From: Orlajensenia stereocauli
Lineage (GTDB): Bacteria; Actinomycetota; Actinomycetes; Actinomycetales; Microbacteriaceae
NCBI RefSeq assembly: GCF_039548895.1
Contig: NZ_JBCLVG010000002.1
Direction: 5' to 3' (one strand)
Length of the DNA: 64,000 nucleotides
Shown here piece after piece: positions 60,646 to 64,000 of this stretch (the stretch's first letter is position 1; every line of letters begins with the position of its first letter). The notes beneath the pieces were generated by a model. The model was not told the origin of the DNA. It worked only from the letters and a program-made list of their open reading frames with translations, and made no database searches. Both the position numbers and the translations under genes were made by a program.

Positions 60646-61406
60646 CCACCGTCGTCGCCCCACCGACCACCCGCACCGAGACCCGATCACGGGCCCACGA
60701 GATCTGGAGGATCGTGAGGCTGCACTGCATCAACCCCTCGGTCTTCTTCGGCATCCCCGCGATCATCCTCGCCGGGGCGTGGGCCGTCGTGATGGTTATC
60801 GGCCTGATCGCCCAGGGCGCCGGAGCCACGCCAGCCGACCTCGAGAACATGCGGTACAGCTGGGCGGTGATCTCGCCGCAGTGGTACCTGGTCGTCGTCG
60901 GTGTCCAGGCCGTCGGCCTCACGTTCTCGTTCGCGCTGGGCTTCGGCGCGACCCGCCGCGACTTCTGGCTCGGCACCGCCGTCATGTTCTCTCTCGTCTC
61001 CGTGCTGTTCGCCGCAGTGATCGCGACCCTCGTGCAGCTCGAGATCGCGACGGGCGGCTGGGGGCTGGGCGTCCACATGTTCGACGCGCTCTGGTACGGA
61101 CAGACCAGCTGGCTGGTGGACTTCTACACGACCTTCGCGCTCGAGGCGCTGGTGCTCTTCATCGGGGCTGGCGTGACGACGATCTACATGCGGTGGCGCA
61201 TTCCCGGAATGCTCATCGTCACGGCAGCCTTCACGGCCCTCGTCCTCGGCGGCATCGCGTGGGCGACCCTGAGCGGCAGCTGGGCGGCGATCTTCGCGTG
61301 GTTCAGCGGCCTGGGCCTCGTGGGAGGGTTCAGCCTGGTGCTGGCGATCGCCGTGCTCTTCGCCGTCGGCGGCTACGTCGTGATCCGCCGGGCGACTCCG
61401 CGCTAG
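60642..61406 (+). CDS. ABC exporter membrane subunit
   Basis: A 254-residue protein with six hydrophobic helices and no recognisable ABC-2 signature, as is usual for YtrA-linked exporters. FALGFGATRRDFWLGTAVMF and a polar loop with WRIPGM are its notable parts. It overlaps the ATPase stop by 4 bp. Substrate unknown; antibiotic or lipid export is typical of the type. Confidence 0.8.
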   Translation: MTTVVAPPTTRTETRSRAHEIWRIVRLHCINPSVFFGIPAIILAGAWAVVMVIGLIAQGAGATPADLENMRYSWAVISPQWYLVVVGVQAVGLTFSFALGFGATRRDFWLGTAVMFSLVSVLFAAVIATLVQLEIATGGWGLGVHMFDALWYGQTSWLVDFYTTFALEALVLFIGAGVTTIYMRWRIPGMLIVTAAFTALVLGGIAWATLSGSWAAIFAWFSGLGLVGGFSLVLAIAVLFAVGGYVVIRRATPR

Positions 61407-61415
61407 TCGGCGCCC

Positions 61416-62351
61416 TCAGCGCACCGCTGACAGCCGCCCGAACAGCGCCGCCAGCCACGAGGCCGGCTGCACCTCGCGGGCACCGGGCACACGATGGGCC
61501 AGTGCTCCGCCTCCGACCACCGCCGCGAGCTCCCTCGGCAGGCCGACCGCCGCAGCGAACCCCTCGAGGGTGGCGGTCGAGAACACCGGCGGATCGATGA
61601 AGGGACGCAGCCGCTGGGCACCGGTGCCGTCCAAGCCGAAAGCGGCGACGATGCGGGCGAAGTCGGGCGGTGGGTCGGCGATCTCGAGCAGGGTGTCGCG
61701 CACGATGCGGCCTGCGGCATCCGTCACCGAGCCGTCGCTCGGATCGACCCACCACCAGTGCTCGCCCCACCTGTGCACGATGCGGCCGGCGGCATCGTGC
61801 ACGCCGAACCCGCCGTGCACGCCGTTCGTCCAGAGGAGCACGGCGCGCGAGGGCATCGCGTGCCACGCCAGGAGGAGCATCCCGGGATCGTGCGGCGCCA
61901 CGAGGATCTCGCCGCCGTCCAGCGGTGCCGCGATGACCGGGAAGCCGACGGATCTCGCGACGAGCGCGGCCTCGCCCTGGCGGGGCGCAGCCGAGAACCA
62001 GGCCGCGCGAGGAGGTGCGAAAGACCCGAACGGGAAGTCGAACTGCTCGCCGAGGACGTAGCCGGTGCGATTGCGGTCGACGATCACGCGCGCGCGGAGG
62101 CGATCGCTGAGCGATTGGAAGCCGGATCTCGATGCGGATTCCTCGAGCGCGAATCCGCGCTCGCCCCGCGGCACGACGACCAGGGCCGAGCCGCCGACTG
62201 CCGCCAGGATGCGGGCCTCCACGGTGCGCGCCTCCACGTCGTAGTGCACGAGCGACGGATGCCCCAGCCTGCGCAGGTGCTCGCGCACGACGTCGAGTGC
62301 CGAATCGTCGACACCGACGCACAGCAGTTCGCACACCTCGAACTCCGCCAT
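61416..62351 (-). CDS. Unrecognised 311-residue protein
   Basis: A soluble protein starting MAEFEVCELLCVGVDDSAL. It has a repeated Gly/Asp/Val-rich middle with MLLLAWHAMPSRAVLLWTNGVHGGFGVHDAAGRIVHRWGEHWWWVD, where a short DAAGRIV motif occurs twice (also TDAAGRIVRDTL). I find no known domain. GAGGGG about 7 nt upstream supports ATG 62351, while the ATG at 62375 has no ribosome site. It is convergent with the ABC exporter. Confidence 0.6.
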   Translation of the reverse strand: MAEFEVCELLCVGVDDSALDVVREHLRRLGHPSLVHYDVEARTVEARILAAVGGSALVVVPRGERGFALEESASRSGFQSLSDRLRARVIVDRNRTGYVLGEQFDFPFGSFAPPRAAWFSAAPRQGEAALVARSVGFPVIAAPLDGGEILVAPHDPGMLLLAWHAMPSRAVLLWTNGVHGGFGVHDAAGRIVHRWGEHWWWVDPSDGSVTDAAGRIVRDTLLEIADPPPDFARIVAAFGLDGTGAQRLRPFIDPPVFSTATLEGFAAAVGLPRELAAVVGGGALAHRVPGAREVQPASWLAALFGRLSAVR

Positions 62352-62605
62352 GAGCCGCCCCTCGCGTGCCGGCATCTCAGACAGCCGTCATCGAGTTCAA
62401 GGGTAGAAGGGTCGGCGCTGTATCCGCGCGCCCCAGTCGTGGGCGCGCCGCGCACCGCCTGTGCGGGTCAGGGCACCCTGCCGCTCGCCATTCTCCCGGC
62501 CTGCTCGATCGGCCGGGCCGCTAGACTCGAGAACAGACCACCGGTTGGCTTTGACCGGATGCGCCGGCTTGGACTTGAGCCGCAGGTCGCCCGGGATCGC
62601 GTCGA

Positions 62606-63670
62606 ATGCGCGCGACCGTCCGGGTACGATCCCTCGTCCTGTCGCTGCACCCTCCGGAGGCCACCATCCGTCGATCCGTCGTTCCCCTCGTCACCCTCGC
62701 GGCATCCGCCGCCCTGCTCGCAGGATGCGCGGCCACTCCCGAGCCCGCCTCGACCGCGGCCGCAAGCGGCAGCGGAGCTGACACCGCATCGACCGGTTAC
62801 CCGATCACGGTCGACAACTGCGGGACCGAAGTGACGTTCACGCAGGCTCCCCAGAAGGTCGTGACCATCAAATCGACGACCCTCGAGACCCTGCTGGCAC
62901 TCGGCCTCGGCGATCACGTCGTCGGCTCGGCCTTCACCGACGGACCCGTGCCCGATGACCAGTCCGATGCCGCAGCCGCCATCACGTCGATCTCCGACTT
63001 CGTGCCAGGCCAGGAGGCGACCCTCGCCCTCGAACCCGACCTCGTCTACGCGGGCTGGGAGTCGAACCTCACGGCTGAGGGCGCCGGCGACCGCGCCACC
63101 CTCGCCGGTCTCGGAGTCAACAGCTACGTGGCTCCGTCGGCGTGTAAGGAGGAGGCCTACAAGCCCGATCCCCTCACCTTCGACGACGTCTTCTCCGAGA
63201 TCGAGGAGGTCGGGGCCATCTTCGACGTCTCCGATCGTGCCGCCGAACTCGTGGCCGAACAGGAGAAGGAACTCGCTGCCGTCACGAAGAACGAGTCCGG
63301 CCTCACCGCCCTCTGGTACAGCTCGGGCACGGACACGCCCTACGTCGGCGCCGGCATCGGCGCGCCCCAGATGATGATGGAGGCCGCCGGCCTCACGAAC
63401 ATCGCAGCCGACGTGCACGACACCTGGTCGGCGCTCGGCTGGGAGTCGATCGTGGCCGACGATCCCGACGTGATCGTGCTCATCGACGCCACCTGGAACA
63501 CGGCGGCCTCGAAGATCGCGACCCTCGAGGCGAACCCCGCCACGGCCGAGCTCACCGCCGTGAAGCAGAAGCACTACGTGACGGTGCCGTTCCCCGCCGG
63601 CGAGGCCGGCGTGCGCAACGTCGACGCCGTCACGAGCATCACCGACCAGCTGGAGAAGCTGGGCCTCTGA
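62606..63670 (+). CDS. Putative F420-0 ABC transporter substrate-binding lipoprotein
   Basis: A periplasmic-type binding protein of the iron-siderophore fold matching the proposed F420-0 importer family (TIGR03868-like): YPITVDNCGTEVTFTQAPQKVVTIKSTTLETLLALGLGDHVVGSAF. The signal peptide ends in LLAGC. The only canonical in-frame start is ATG 62606 (354 residues), but that lies upstream of a -10-like TACGAT (62625). A GGAGG (62656-62660) is 5 nt before an ATC codon at 62666, from which the protein reads RRSVVPLVTLAASAALLAGC, an ideal lipoprotein signal. The true start may be that ATC. Confidence 0.8.
   Translation: MRATVRVRSLVLSLHPPEATIRRSVVPLVTLAASAALLAGCAATPEPASTAAASGSGADTASTGYPITVDNCGTEVTFTQAPQKVVTIKSTTLETLLALGLGDHVVGSAFTDGPVPDDQSDAAAAITSISDFVPGQEATLALEPDLVYAGWESNLTAEGAGDRATLAGLGVNSYVAPSACKEEAYKPDPLTFDDVFSEIEEVGAIFDVSDRAAELVAEQEKELAAVTKNESGLTALWYSSGTDTPYVGAGIGAPQMMMEAAGLTNIAADVHDTWSALGWESIVADDPDVIVLIDATWNTAASKIATLEANPATAELTAVKQKHYVTVPFPAGEAGVRNVDAVTSITDQLEKLGL
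62625..62660 (+). promoter_or_regulatory. Promoter and ribosome site of the F420-0 binding-protein gene
   Basis: TACGAT at 62625-62630 is a -10 candidate. GGAGG at 62656-62660 is the best ribosome binding site, 5 nt before codon 62666 (ATC). Confidence 0.45.
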
Positions 63671-63683
63671 TGACGGAGCAGGC

Positions 63684-64000
63684 ATGACGACCGTGCGGGA
63701 GGTACGGGAGGCGGAGGTCGGGAAGACCTCACGCCCGGTGCCCGCTGCCGTCTGGGCGGCCATCCTGAGCGTGCTCCTCATCGCCTCGATCGTGGCGGCC
63801 GTCACCATCGGACCGGCCGGCCTCACCGCCGGCGACGTGTGGGCGAGCATCCTGGCCCACCTCGGATTCGGCGAGCCGACCCTGTCACCGCTGCGCGACG
63901 GCATCGTCTGGCAGCTCCGGATGCCACGAGTGCTGACCGCAGCCGCCGTCGGGGCCGGCCTCGCCTTGGCCGGCGCGATCATGCAGGCGGTCACGCGCAA
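63684..64000 (+). CDS. Putative F420-0 ABC transporter permease (partial)
   Basis: The first 105 residues of a FecCD-type permease, cut by the right edge. After a charged N-terminus come helix 1 (WAAILSVLLIASIVAAVTIGPAG), AGDVWASILAHLG and the family-typical LRMPRVLTAAAVGAGLALAGAIMQAVTR. GGAGC lies about 6 nt before ATG 63684, which is 13 nt after the binding-protein stop. It matches the second member of the proposed F420-0 importer cassette; an ATPase should follow. Confidence 0.85.
   Translation, partial: MTTVREVREAEVGKTSRPVPAAVWAAILSVLLIASIVAAVTIGPAGLTAGDVWASILAHLGFGEPTLSPLRDGIVWQLRMPRVLTAAAVGAGLALAGAIMQAVTR

Overview
The window is a contiguous piece of a high-GC actinobacterial chromosome, most likely a member of the Microbacteriaceae. 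This is inferred from the strong G/C third-position bias, the many TANNNT boxes placed 5-9 nt before a start codon, the DUF3151, YhgE/Pip and MctC/ActP-DUF485 type genes, a cassette matching the proposed F420-0 importer, and the frequent CGGATGCC / GGCATCCG motif. I see no prophage, transposase, CRISPR array, rRNA or tRNA.

Layout. 0.3-6.7 kb: apt, purL, a small lipoprotein, a Nudix hydrolase, a small hypothetical, a GNAT, and an SDR behind a chorismate mutase. 6.7-9.4 kb: a SulP transporter and a DMT exporter. 9.5-15.5 kb: a mirror-symmetric module in which two sodium/solute symporters, each with a small membrane partner, flank a LytS-type kinase and a LytTR regulator. 15.5-20.2 kb: a GNAT, a small antitoxin-like protein, then a TetR gene under a perfect 30-bp palindrome, a degenerate ABC-ATPase-like protein and a YhgE/Pip membrane protein. 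20.2-24 kb: purA, a DUF3151 protein and argG. 24-28.5 kb: a carboxylesterase, a SpoU methyltransferase, and mntH-mntR with a candidate MntR operator.

28.5-37.7 kb is one minus-strand operon: a peptide-type ABC importer (lipoprotein, two permeases, double ATPase) followed by an FMN monooxygenase, an acyl-CoA-dehydrogenase-fold enzyme and a second FMN monooxygenase. It looks like uptake and oxidation of an organic, possibly sulfur, nutrient. After a HAD phosphatase, 38.9-45.2 kb is another minus-strand run: ThrE-type exporter, pyrE, a septum-formation-like membrane protein, ribokinase, nucleoside hydrolase and an LLM oxidoreductase, which together read as ribonucleoside salvage. A 40-residue membrane protein, a LysR regulator and an enoyl-CoA hydratase follow.

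47.5-59.3 kb is a reductive pyrimidine (or hydantoin) catabolic cluster: beta-ureidopropionase, dihydropyrimidinase, an LLM oxidoreductase, an ABC importer with a NMT1/THI5-like lipoprotein, a class III aminotransferase and a (methyl)malonate-semialdehyde dehydrogenase, with a divergent MocR regulator. Together they would take a dihydropyrimidine through the N-carbamoyl amino acid and beta-alanine to acetyl-CoA. The first reductive enzyme is not in the window. 59.3-61.4 kb is a YtrA-type GntR regulator with an ABC exporter. After an unrecognised 311-residue protein, the right edge carries the binding protein and the start of the permease of a putative F420-0 importer.

Three copies of one intergenic repeat sit at convergent gene ends and three of another sit in the pyrimidine cluster. 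Several real stop codons lie inside these repeats.
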